From assembly GCA_015229095.1 (NCBI GenBank), contig JADGCE010000001.1:1-29600 (forward strand): a stretch of DNA of 29,600 nt. Reading direction: 5' to 3'. Position 1 is the stretch's first letter, and each line of letters opens with the position of its first letter. The position numbers and the translations under genes were made by a program. The notes under the pieces are model-generated. The model had not been told where the DNA came from and did no database searches. It saw only the letters and a list, made by a program, of their open reading frames with translations. This DNA is from Magnetococcales bacterium. GTDB taxonomy: Bacteria > Pseudomonadota > Magnetococcia > Magnetococcales > Magnetaquicoccaceae. Positions 7,911 through 16,124 of this stretch are shown here, piece by piece.

Positions 7911-10900
7911 TAAAAAAAACTTTTGTTATCAAGGCATGGCCACGATCCTGGCAATAGGAGGCCCACACATCATCCAGCAAACGGTGCGCCTCCGCCCGCT
8001 GCATCCCCAGCGCAGCGACCGCCAGGTCATAAAACAAAACCAGCATCTGTCCCGCATCGGGGTCCGCCAACTCCTGGACAATGCGCTGGCATAAGCCCAA
8101 AAAACGCAGACTGGCCAACTCATTGCCCCTGGCTTTGGCCAGACGTCCCAGTTGAAAAAATGTTGCCGCCTCGCCTTTCAGATTGCCTCTGGCCCGTTTG
8201 ATCGCCAGAGAGTGCAAAAAACCACTCAAGGCCTGCTCAAAGGCCTCCTCTCCCAGATCCATGATCGCCAGACGGTGGTACAGCTGTGCCTCCAGATCGG
8301 CATTGCCCGCTGTGCCCAAAAGCTGGAGGGCCTCCTGAAAATGGCGACGCGCTGCGACCACATTGCCAACCCGCCACAACAATTCGCCGGTCCAGGGCAA
8401 CAGGTTGACAATGCCAGAGGGATCATTCAAACGACGGCACAAAGTCAGAGCCGCTTCCAAATGGGTGCGCGCCATCTCCATGTCGGCATTCTGCAGACCC
8501 AAAAACCCCAAGTGGGCATGACAGACGGCCTGCCCGGAACAATCCTCCACCCGCTGGTTGATGGCCAAGGCACGGAGCAGCTTGGCCTGGGCCTCCTCCC
8601 ACTGCTGCTCCGCCAGCAACGAGGCCAACTCAAACAGGGCCAGCGCACTCTCCCTGGGAAACAGCGCCTCGCCAAAAGATAACACCCGCTCCAACAAACC
8701 CCGTGCCTCTTCCGGTTCGTTACGCCGCAACAGGACGATGGCAACCAGATAGAGGGGGCGCGGATGTTCCCGAATGGCCAACAAGCTCCGGTTGAGTCGC
8801 TCCTGTTCCCACAGAAAGCCCCGGCGGGAAAAATATTCACTGAGGGGTGCCGTACACTGCAACAGTCGGCCAAACAGCTCATGCCGACGACCCGCTCCCG
8901 CTTGCAGATAGTGACCCACGGCCTCCAAAGAGAGCTCCAGCCAACCCAGCCCCAGTGCCCCATGCCGCTGTTTGTCGGCCTGCTCCTGCAGATATTCTCC
9001 GGCCAAAACGTGTTGATTACCCCGCCAATCCGGCTGTTTTCCCCTCTCCAGCCCGTTGCGCAACAGAGGGTGGAGGCACCACAAAGGCTCCGCAGCAGGG
9101 GGTGTAAACGACCAGGCCAGCCCCACGTCGACCAGATGCCGCAACAGGGTCTCCTGCCGGGCACCGCTGTTGTGGGTCACAGCACAATAGGCGGCCACGG
9201 GCATGGGATGGTGGAAGATGCCCATCGCCGTCACCTGCGCCATGGTGGGCGCGTCCAAGGCCTGTATCGCCGCTGCGGGGTCTGCCAGTAAAGCGGCGTC
9301 CGGGTTGGCAAGCAATAACTCCTGACGATAACAGGGATGGGCGACCACAGAGACCTCCGGCTGCTGGCGACTGCCGCCCAACACCCGCGACCCCCCTGCC
9401 GCATGCCGCAGCAGTTGACCCCAGAAAAAACCCATGGCCGGTTCCAAAAAATGGCCCGTATCAGGATTCAGACTGTGTTCCAACCCATCCAGTACCAGGA
9501 CAACGGCCAGTTTGCTCTGCATGACCGCCAACACGACCCCAAGCCGCTCCTCCACGCCAATCAGGGGATTGACCAGCTTTTCCGCCTCATCGGGCAAATG
9601 ATGCTGCGCAAAGAGCGCGGCAAAAGCGGCCAACAGCCGACCAGAACTCAGCGGTTGAAAGGGGGTGGCCGCCAGAGCAACCATCTCCCGACCTTGCTGC
9701 CGCAACAGCTGGGCCAACCCTGTCATCCATTGGGTTTTGCCACTGCCCGCCGCACCGCGCAACAACAAAACCTGCACCATACCACTCTGCAAATCGGGCA
9801 ACAAACGCTGGATCGCTCCCTGAACCGAGTCACGGGGTGGCATACACCCACCCGTCAAACCAGCCACGGGTTGCAGAGAAACATCGGTGAAGATGGATGG
9901 CATAAAGGCTTCCGTCGAACAGATGGTAAAGAGGAGTGTACGACTGCAGTGACCATACAGCACGGGCAACAGCCAAGCCGGATAGCCCATCTGCTCACAG
10001 TCGGGACGAATGGCACATCGCGCCCTGCCTGCGGCCTGGTCAACCGTCGTACCACCCCGCAAATTATGCAGGAAAAGATGAAAAAAGACACCAGAAAAAG
10101 GATCCGTCAACAGGGTGGGAGAGGCCAGGGCCAACGCGACTCCGCCCAAAAGCAGGCCTTGACACACCGCCGCCGCCGCCGCAACCGGCGGGGGATGCTG
10201 CCGCTCCCGTCCGATCACGACGACCATGACCACCCCGCTGTCAACAAAAAGGGTCGTGGCCATCTCGGTGGCAGAGCAGGGGTCTCCCGACCCATCCTCC
10301 TCCTCGAAAACAAAAAAACCCTGCGTGCCACTGATCAGGGTGGGGCCACTCAGCACCACCCCGTGGGGGCGCTGCTCCTGCACCGCCTGACGCAACGCGG
10401 CACGGGTGGGGGATGCGAGAAAGGTCACGCAACGCTCCGCATCGGCATGCAACGACAGAAGTTTCGCACGCTCCGCCTCCCTGCTCCCCATGGCATGCTG
10501 CACCGGGCGCGACGACACCCACAGGATGCGCAGGGGAGCGGGTTGCAACCGCTCTTGCGCTCTCTCTGCCGGATGCCTCACGGCCAGGGGCGAGCGCCGC
10601 AGGATAAACCGCGCATCCACACCCAACAGCGTACCATCGGGCCACTGCAGCAGTTCCCAGGGCAGATTCAACAGATCGGGAACATCGGCCAGCAGCGTCA
10701 GGCAAACCGGCTGCGCCGACGACACAAGCGGAGCCAGCGCCTCCCAAAAGGGAGCCAGCCAGAGATGGAACAATTCCACACCCACACTGTGCAGCAGCAG
10801 CGACGGCTCAGCCCCGGCACGACCCACAACGGGAGAGTGTTCCTCACCGACCTTCAACAGTTGCCGCACCCCATCCACCAGGAGATGCAGGGCGCGATAG

Positions 10901-11031
10901 CTCGACACCGCAACCCGGTGACCGGGCAAGGAAACACCATCCCGGGTCAGGGTGACCAAAAACCCCGACGCCTGACCACGCACAATGGTCAGATCCAGAC
11001 GAACAACCGCCGTTTCCGGTCGCGGCATCAT
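7903..11031 (-). CDS. CHAT (degenerate) - STAND NTPase - TPR protein
   Basis: About 1042 residues from ATG 11031 (ATG 11028 or TTG 11049 also possible; no strong RBS). Residues ~1-370 form a CHAT caspase-like domain: LNLPWELLQWPDGTLLGVDA at ~122-141, and a C-terminal part with ALASPTLLTDPF, LRGGTTVDQAAGRAR and LPVLYG. The catalytic His and Cys appear lost: the usual GHG reads GPT (Pro230) and the usual NACR position reads VIGR (Gly274). A P-loop NTPase follows, with Walker A GAAGSGKT at ~426-433 and Walker B VVLVLDGLEH at ~510-519, then helical repeats and several TPR units from ~700 to the end (for example EEAQAKLLRALAINQRVED). No signal peptide, so cytoplasmic. It lies 30 bases behind the cyclase gene and overlaps the WD40-ATPase gene. 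Likely a signalling scaffold or switch; the protease activity of the family is not expected. Confidence 0.85.
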   Translation of the reverse strand: MMPRPETAVVRLDLTIVRGQASGFLVTLTRDGVSLPGHRVAVSSYRALHLLVDGVRQLLKVGEEHSPVVGRAGAEPSLLLHSVGVELFHLWLAPFWEALAPLVSSAQPVCLTLLADVPDLLNLPWELLQWPDGTLLGVDARFILRRSPLAVRHPAERAQERLQPAPLRILWVSSRPVQHAMGSREAERAKLLSLHADAERCVTFLASPTRAALRQAVQEQRPHGVVLSGPTLISGTQGFFVFEEEDGSGDPCSATEMATTLFVDSGVVMVVVIGRERQHPPPVAAAAAVCQGLLLGGVALALASPTLLTDPFSGVFFHLFLHNLRGGTTVDQAAGRARCAIRPDCEQMGYPAWLLPVLYGHCSRTLLFTICSTEAFMPSIFTDVSLQPVAGLTGGCMPPRDSVQGAIQRLLPDLQSGMVQVLLLRGAAGSGKTQWMTGLAQLLRQQGREMVALAATPFQPLSSGRLLAAFAALFAQHHLPDEAEKLVNPLIGVEERLGVVLAVMQSKLAVVLVLDGLEHSLNPDTGHFLEPAMGFFWGQLLRHAAGGSRVLGGSRQQPEVSVVAHPCYRQELLLANPDAALLADPAAAIQALDAPTMAQVTAMGIFHHPMPVAAYCAVTHNSGARQETLLRHLVDVGLAWSFTPPAAEPLWCLHPLLRNGLERGKQPDWRGNQHVLAGEYLQEQADKQRHGALGLGWLELSLEAVGHYLQAGAGRRHELFGRLLQCTAPLSEYFSRRGFLWEQERLNRSLLAIREHPRPLYLVAIVLLRRNEPEEARGLLERVLSFGEALFPRESALALFELASLLAEQQWEEAQAKLLRALAINQRVEDCSGQAVCHAHLGFLGLQNADMEMARTHLEAALTLCRRLNDPSGIVNLLPWTGELLWRVGNVVAARRHFQEALQLLGTAGNADLEAQLYHRLAIMDLGEEAFEQALSGFLHSLAIKRARGNLKGEAATFFQLGRLAKARGNELASLRFLGLCQRIVQELADPDAGQMLVLFYDLAVAALGMQRAEAHRLLDDVWASYCQDRGHALITKVFFSE

Positions 11032-11061
11032 GCGGGCACAATCACCCAAAGAAAAATGCGG

Positions 11062-12759
11062 TCATGAGTGCTCAAAGAGTTCCCCAAAAACCCCATCCAG
11101 CAATGCCATGGCATAGAGATCGGTATCCTTGCTGATCCGAATCCCAATGCCCCGCTGGTAGGTGTGCATCACCTCAAAGGAAAACGCATGGGGACGACCA
11201 TGCACAGGCAGTTCCAGCAAACCGGTCGCGCCCTTTTCTGGCACCCGCTGTCGGCCCGTTTTCAATAACATGCCATCCAGACTGAAATCCCCCAGGGTTG
11301 TACGCAAGCGACTGCCATCCGCCATCTGCACAACCAGAACAGTCGCCTTGTTGCTGACACGCCGCAGGGAGACACGGGTCTCCTGGCTTGCCGCATCTCC
11401 GACGGGGTTGACGCCAGCAGCCGATCCGCCTGCGCCCGGTTCCAGCCCCGTTTCCATCAACTCTCCCTCCCAGATCTCCCCGTCCAGAAGGGTCTGAAAC
11501 AGGCTTTGCGCCCTGGGCGGTACAAACGTGAAAACAAGTTCGATGGTCTCGTCCTCTCCCCTCCCCACCACCTTGGCGAACAACCCCGGAATCGTCTCAT
11601 GACGACGCCGTACAGCCAGCTTCAAGTTGGTGAACGGCGACACAGGCACGGCCGTCTTCAGCCGAGCCCCCCCGGCCGCAAGGCTGCAAAATGCCCCATC
11701 GTGCTCCATGGCACCGCCATGCTTGCCGGTCAGGATGGCAAATTGCACATCCAACTGGCCGGCCAAGTCCCGATACTCCGTCACCGCCGCCTCCCCCAGG
11801 GAGACCGGATAGGCACCCCCAACCCCGCCAACCTGGTAGAGAGTCAACGGGTTTTCAATCCCTTTCGGCATGACCTCCATGCTGTTGTCGATCCGCAAAG
11901 GGGCGCCGCAGGCCTGTCGGGTCTGTTCAGAAACCAACACCTGCCCACCCACCGAATAGGATTCAATCCGGGCCGCCAGATTGACCGCTCTGCCCATGAC
12001 CGTATACTGACTCCGCTTTTGCGAACCAATATTACCCGCCACCACCGTCCCGGTATGGATGCCGATCCCCATACTGAGATCCGGGTAGCCCTGCTCCTGA
12101 TTGCGTGCATTGATCCCAGGCATCGCCTGCTGCATCTCCAAGGCACAGGCCACCGCCCGATGCGCATCATCCTCACGGGCGATGGGTGCGCCAAACAGGA
12201 TCATGATACCATCCCCCATAAAATTACTGATCGTACCTTTATATTTGAAAATAATTTCTGTCATTACCTCTAAATATTGATTGATGATCGCCACCACGGT
12301 CTCAGGCGGCAATGTTTCACTGATGGCCGTAAAGCCGCGCAGGTCGGACATCAGCACGGTCACCCGTTTTTTTTCGCCACCCATCTGCAACCCTTCCGGG
12401 GTGGCAAGAATGCTCTCCACCACTTCATCGGACATATAACGACTGAATATGCTCCGAATGAATTGATTGCGCCTCTCCAGCTGCAACTGGCTCTCTCGGA
12501 GCGATTTATTGACTGTATCCAACCGTAATTGGGTTCTGTCACTGAGACGAATCAGACGCATCGTTTGCTGAAAAAGCTTTTTATAATTGGTAAAAACCTG
12601 CAAAAAGGCATCGTAAAAAAGATCCAGACTCTCCCCGGCCAAAAATTTTCCATCGGGACCACGGCCGGCCGTCGCGGAATCCGGCCCGTACTCCTCCAGA
12701 AAACGAGTGCCAAAATCAAGCAACGCCTCCTCTTTCTGATAAATAGACAACTCGTTCAT
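11062..12759 (-). CDS. Class III nucleotide cyclase with SiaD-like N-terminus and PilZ-like C-terminal domain(s)
   Basis: 565-residue soluble protein expected to make a cyclic nucleotide. Residues ~45-105 (YDAFLQVFTNYKKLFQQTMR, then LIRLSDRTQ) are a predicted coiled coil like the stretch preceding the GGDEF domain of SiaD, the SiaC target. The cyclase domain is ~115-310: metal Asps D139 (SDLRGFT) and D183 (NFMGDGIM), transition-state N260 and R264 (VNLAAR). The purine-selecting positions are N179, where adenylate cyclases have Lys, and T253, so ATP versus GTP cannot be assigned. After residue 330 come one or two beta-rich PilZ-like modules; the clearer one is 465-545 (DFSLDGMLL and RGIGIRIS). 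ATG 12759 has a weak RBS and lies 31 bases after siaC. Position and N-terminus suggest activation by SiaC. Confidence 0.85.
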   Translation of the reverse strand: MNELSIYQKEEALLDFGTRFLEEYGPDSATAGRGPDGKFLAGESLDLFYDAFLQVFTNYKKLFQQTMRLIRLSDRTQLRLDTVNKSLRESQLQLERRNQFIRSIFSRYMSDEVVESILATPEGLQMGGEKKRVTVLMSDLRGFTAISETLPPETVVAIINQYLEVMTEIIFKYKGTISNFMGDGIMILFGAPIAREDDAHRAVACALEMQQAMPGINARNQEQGYPDLSMGIGIHTGTVVAGNIGSQKRSQYTVMGRAVNLAARIESYSVGGQVLVSEQTRQACGAPLRIDNSMEVMPKGIENPLTLYQVGGVGGAYPVSLGEAAVTEYRDLAGQLDVQFAILTGKHGGAMEHDGAFCSLAAGGARLKTAVPVSPFTNLKLAVRRRHETIPGLFAKVVGRGEDETIELVFTFVPPRAQSLFQTLLDGEIWEGELMETGLEPGAGGSAAGVNPVGDAASQETRVSLRRVSNKATVLVVQMADGSRLRTTLGDFSLDGMLLKTGRQRVPEKGATGLLELPVHGRPHAFSFEVMHTYQRGIGIRISKDTDLYAMALLDGVFGELFEHS

Positions 12760-12790
12760 GTTCTCTGCGCCATCCTGTCAAAAACCATTA

Positions 12791-13180
12791 TCAACTATTT
12801 ACTTCGATCATATGGAAATCCACCTCACACATATCCCCCTGAAATTCCAGACCATGTTCCTTGGCCATCTCATTATCCTTATGATAACACCAATGTACGA
12901 CAATTTTCTTTCCGGTCCGGCTGGCAGTCTCCTCCAGCCATTCAAACAAATTCAACAAAACCTTGAAAGAGCTGCTATTGAAATAAATCAACACAATCGT
13001 CAATGACAGTCCATTAAAATCAGGCTCCTGCGCATATTCCTTCAACCAGGCAAACACCGGAGCATAAAACTTTGCCGTATGTTCGACAAAAGATTGCCCT
13101 TCGATGCGGAAACGGTTTTCTCGCGGAGAAAACAAGATCCCAGGAGAAGAGTTTGTAGCCGCTATCAGCAAATCGTCCAC
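12791..13180 (-). CDS. siaC: SiaC-family regulatory phosphoprotein (DUF1987)
   Basis: 129-residue single-domain protein of the SiaC/DUF1987 family. In Pseudomonas, SiaC is phosphorylated by SiaB, dephosphorylated by SiaA, and in its unphosphorylated form activates the cyclase SiaD. Family features seen here are the N-terminal IAATNSSPGILFSP, the core LIYFNSSSFKVLLNLFEWLE, and the Trp/Cys/Asp-rich end. The family phospho-acceptor is the Thr of YFNTSS; here it is Ser69 (YFNSSS), still phosphorylatable. GTG start at 13180 is fixed by GGGAG eight bases upstream. It sits 12 bases after the PP2C phosphatase gene and 31 before the cyclase, which fits a phosphatase-switch-cyclase series. No SiaB-type kinase gene is in the window. 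Slightly AT-richer than its neighbours. Confidence 0.9.
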   Translation of the reverse strand: MDDLLIAATNSSPGILFSPRENRFRIEGQSFVEHTAKFYAPVFAWLKEYAQEPDFNGLSLTIVLIYFNSSSFKVLLNLFEWLEETASRTGKKIVVHWCYHKDNEMAKEHGLEFQGDMCEVDFHMIEVNS

Positions 13181-13188
13181 GGCAACAT

Positions 13189-13193
13189 CTCCC
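13189..13193 (-). promoter_or_regulatory. Ribosome binding site that fixes the siaC GTG start
   Basis: GGGAG on the minus strand, eight bases before GTG 13180 and touching the stop codon of the upstream phosphatase gene. This implies translational coupling of the two genes. Confidence 0.7.
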
Positions 13194-14785
13194 TACACAG
13201 GATCAACAAGCAGAGGAGCCATCCCATTGCTGGGGCATTTAAAGCCGACGACCGTGATATCATCCACCTGTTGCCTCTCCCCCTGATAGGCCTGCAAGAC
13301 GCTGAGAAGAGTCTCCCGCTGTACTGCCATGGGCTGTTGGACCACGCCCGACAACAGGTCACGCAAACGACTGGAACCGAAGGGAAACCCCTGCGGACCG
13401 CCCAGCTGACTGCTGATGCCATCGGTCGCCAACCAGTACACGTCCTCCTCTTCCATCTCCAGGATATGATTGGTAAACGCAAAATGCACATCCGAAGATT
13501 TATACCCCAAACTCTGCCGATCACCCGGAATCGTCCGAAACGCCTGCTGATGGACATACAGCAGAGGCAACCGCGCCCCGGCAAAGACCAACCGACGCGC
13601 CGAAGAGTCCAGAGAACAAACGGCCATATCCAACCCATCATCCGAACCGGCCTCCGGGGTATCCTGGCGAAGGGCCGTTTTGACAAACCGGCTCGTGGCC
13701 GCCAAAAGAGCCGCTGGATCCCGCCGATCCATCCCCGGAACAAGACTCCGCAAACCGGAGGCGACCAGCATGGTCATCAGGGCACCGGGAACGCCATGGC
13801 CGGTACAGTCGGCCACCACCAGGAGCCAGGGCGTCTCGGTCAAATCAGCAAACAGCAGATCCCCACCCACCCAATCCTTTGGCATCCAGATCACAAAACT
13901 CTCTGGCAATCGATCACAAAACAGCGCACGATCCGGCAGAAGAGAAGACTGTATATTCTTGGCGTACAGAATGCTGTCCGTAATCTGCGCATGGGCAGCG
14001 GTTGCCTCTTGCCTGGCCTGCTCTGCCGCATCCCGTTCCAGGGATAATGCCCTGTTTTTCTCATCCAGGAGGCGCATTTGCTGCTCACGAAACCGCCTGA
14101 ACAGATAAAAAAGCAGGCTGCCCGCGCCCCAAACCAGCAGATGCATCACCCACAAATGCACCCGGGCACGACCGGCAGAGGCCAAGTAGGGCTGGGCCGG
14201 TATGGTCACGCTGATGCCACCCCGCACATCCCCCAACCGGTAGCCTCGGCTATGGCACGTCAGGCAGCTCTCCTGAATCGGCAACACCCCCATGTACCTG
14301 TAGTGCCCTGCGTCCGCAATAAACTCAAAAAATTCTCGATACCGCCCGGTAGCGAACCCCTGCAACACCTGGGTTTCCCAGGCATCGGCCGCATTTTCTG
14401 GCCGGACAGGCCGCAAGCTGGTGATGTGATACTGCACACCACTCTGCTCTTTGGCAAGCTCCGCAATCTGCCGGGTCATGAAAGCCGGGTTGATCTTGGT
14501 CAAGCGCAGCCCGCCGGTGGTCACCACATCCCGATCCTCCCCCTTCAGGTAAGGATTGGGTTGGGTTGTTTCCGTAATCGGCACATAAACCCCCCCGTGT
14601 CGGGCGTTCCACAATCGAGTGGTCTGGATCTCCTCAAAAAACGCCCGACCAACGCTCATGGCAACGCCGGTCATGTTATCATCAACGACCTGCAAATTCC
14701 ACCCAAGAGAAGCGGCAATCAGCGCGCCCCACAAAACGACCGTCACGACCTTGCCGCCACCGATAAAAAAGAGCCGTCTTCTCAT
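13193..14785 (-). CDS. SiaA-like membrane PP2C phosphatase with periplasmic Tll0287/DUF3365 CxxCH sensor
   Basis: 530 residues from ATG 14785. Membrane helix 1 is at ~12-32 and helix 2 at ~209-230, enclosing a ~175-residue periplasmic domain of the Tll0287/DUF3365 type: INPAFMTRQIAEL, then a c-type haem motif CLTCH at 174-178 and GDVRGGISVTIPA. A helical linker leads to a SpoIIE/PP2C serine/threonine phosphatase domain at ~265-515: VGGDLLFADL (D309), VVADCTGHGVPGALMTM (D326), WLATDGIS (D455) and QQVDDITVV (D508/D509), the expected metal-binding acids. The frame extends to 14929, but that would overlap the deaminase gene; ATG 14785 follows GGGAGG at 14797-14802. By position it should dephosphorylate SiaC in response to a haem-linked redox or ligand signal (inference). 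It differs from classical SiaA in its sensor. Confidence 0.88.
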   Translation of the reverse strand: MRRRLFFIGGGKVVTVVLWGALIAASLGWNLQVVDDNMTGVAMSVGRAFFEEIQTTRLWNARHGGVYVPITETTQPNPYLKGEDRDVVTTGGLRLTKINPAFMTRQIAELAKEQSGVQYHITSLRPVRPENAADAWETQVLQGFATGRYREFFEFIADAGHYRYMGVLPIQESCLTCHSRGYRLGDVRGGISVTIPAQPYLASAGRARVHLWVMHLLVWGAGSLLFYLFRRFREQQMRLLDEKNRALSLERDAAEQARQEATAAHAQITDSILYAKNIQSSLLPDRALFCDRLPESFVIWMPKDWVGGDLLFADLTETPWLLVVADCTGHGVPGALMTMLVASGLRSLVPGMDRRDPAALLAATSRFVKTALRQDTPEAGSDDGLDMAVCSLDSSARRLVFAGARLPLLYVHQQAFRTIPGDRQSLGYKSSDVHFAFTNHILEMEEEDVYWLATDGISSQLGGPQGFPFGSSRLRDLLSGVVQQPMAVQRETLLSVLQAYQGERQQVDDITVVGFKCPSNGMAPLLVDPV

Positions 14786-14796
14786 GAATGGCACGG

Positions 14797-14802
14797 CCTC
14801 CC
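14797..14802 (-). promoter_or_regulatory. Ribosome binding site supporting the ATG 14785 start of the phosphatase gene
   Basis: GGGAGG on the minus strand, 11 bases before ATG 14785. It supports this start over the longer frame, which would overlap the deaminase gene. No convincing -35/-10 pair is visible between 14786 and 14855, so the signalling cluster may be read from upstream or from a promoter inside the deaminase gene. Confidence 0.5.
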
Positions 14803-14833
14803 ACGTGAGTCGGGACAAACGGGCAGGGGGGAG

Positions 14834-14854
14834 CAGGGGGAAGCATTCCCCCTG
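14834..14854 (-). terminator. Hairpin directly after the deaminase gene
   Basis: CAGGGGGAA and TTCCCCCTG pair around a 3-base loop, starting one base after the TAG stop at 14856-14858. Read on the minus strand it is followed by a C-rich stretch rather than T, so termination may be partial. It separates the bamE/MTA operon from the signalling cluster. Confidence 0.5.
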
Positions 14855-14855
14855 G

Positions 14856-16124
14856 CTAAGTAGAAGAGCGATGGCACAAATGTCTGGCCCGGTCGGCAAC
14901 CTCCTGGCGGATCTCAGCCTCCCCCTCAATGCGACGGTTGTGCATCAACACCCGACCAGCCACCACGGCAGTATTCACCACGGCACCGCTGGCGGCATAG
15001 ACCATGTTGGAAAAAAAATGGTGGTTGGGCGTCGTCTCCACCCCATCCTGAGCAAGCAGTAAAAAATCGGCTTTTTCCCCGACCGCCAGACGACCGCTTT
15101 GACCAAACAGGGGTGCCCTGGCACCCGTGGCAATCGCCCACGCTTCATCGGCGGGTAATACGGTGGGATCCTGCTCGGCCTGTTTTTGCAACAATGCCAT
15201 GATTTTCATATTCTGGAACATATCCAGACTGTTGTTGGAGGCGGCGCCATCGGTGCCCAACGCCATGGGAATCTGCCGGGCCGCCGCCTTGCGGTAGGGA
15301 AACACCCCACCCACCGCCAATTTCATATTGGAGACCGGATTGGTCACCAGCGTCGCCCCCCGCTGGGCGATCCGATCCAACTCGGCCTCCTCCAGATGCA
15401 CCCCATGCGCCAGCAACACCCGATCATGCAGCAGCCCCAGTTGGTCCAGGTAAAATGTCGGCAGCATCCCGTGCTGCTGCAGGCACTGCTCCACCTCATG
15501 GCGGGTCTCCGAAAGATGAATGTGTACCACCACATCATGCCGGTCCGCAAAGGCCCTGACCCAGGACAACGAGGCCGCACTGACCGTATAGATGGCATGG
15601 GGCGTCAAGGTAAAACGGATGCGGTCAGAATAGGCCTTGGCCTCCTCGTGGAGCTTTTCGGCCATATATTGACAGGATTTGGCCTGTTGTTCCCCCTCCA
15701 CATCGATCATGACCGCCCCCAAACCCGCCCGCAAACCGCTCTGCTCCACCGCGCGGGCCGTGCCATGAAAATGCCAATACATATCCTCAAAGCAGAGCGT
15801 TCCGGAGCGGATCATCTCCAGGCAGGCCAGACGACTGCCCCAGTAAACATCCTCCTCGCTCAAACGAGCCTCGGCTGGCCAAATGCGGGTTTGCAGCCAT
15901 TCCATGAGGGGCATGTCATCACCGAATCCCCGAAACAGAGTCATGGCAGCATGGCTGTGACCATTGACAAAACCCGGCACCATGGCCATCCCCGCTGCAT
16001 CCAGTCGCTCCGCCCCGGGGGGCGGGGTGAGCGCTTCCGCCAACGCCACGATCCGACCCTCTGCTATCTGTACATCCCTCTTCCCTTGCCCCGGCAACCA
16101 GGCGTTGTGGATCATCAGCGTCAT
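14856..16124 (-). CDS. mtaD: 5-methylthioadenosine/S-adenosylhomocysteine deaminase (amidohydrolase)
   Basis: 422-residue zinc amidohydrolase. The family hydrolyses the 6-amino group of methylthioadenosine or S-adenosylhomocysteine to give methylthioinosine or S-inosylhomocysteine. Metal and substrate motifs are VNGHSHAAM (H56, H58), HIHLSET, LAHGVHL and GTDGAASNNSLDM, typical of the MtaD/TrzN-like group, with the usual C-terminal GEKADFLLL. ATG 16124 overlaps the stop of the upstream phosphorylase gene by four bases (ATGA), so the two are translationally coupled. With the upstream phosphorylase it could convert MTA to MTI and then hypoxanthine plus methylthioribose 1-phosphate. Substrate preference (MTA, SAH or adenosine) cannot be read from the sequence. 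Confidence 0.88.
   Translation of the reverse strand: MTLMIHNAWLPGQGKRDVQIAEGRIVALAEALTPPPGAERLDAAGMAMVPGFVNGHSHAAMTLFRGFGDDMPLMEWLQTRIWPAEARLSEEDVYWGSRLACLEMIRSGTLCFEDMYWHFHGTARAVEQSGLRAGLGAVMIDVEGEQQAKSCQYMAEKLHEEAKAYSDRIRFTLTPHAIYTVSAASLSWVRAFADRHDVVVHIHLSETRHEVEQCLQQHGMLPTFYLDQLGLLHDRVLLAHGVHLEEAELDRIAQRGATLVTNPVSNMKLAVGGVFPYRKAAARQIPMALGTDGAASNNSLDMFQNMKIMALLQKQAEQDPTVLPADEAWAIATGARAPLFGQSGRLAVGEKADFLLLAQDGVETTPNHHFFSNMVYAASGAVVNTAVVAGRVLMHNRRIEGEAEIRQEVADRARHLCHRSST

Noticed and set aside
9337..11067. 576-codon plus-strand open frame over the CHAT/STAND gene
   Set aside because: Gln/Arg/His-rich antisense shadow of a well-supported gene, with no recognisable domain.
14785..14929. Longer N-terminus for the SiaA-like phosphatase
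   Set aside because: It would overlap the deaminase gene, and ATG 14785 has an RBS and starts right before the membrane helix.
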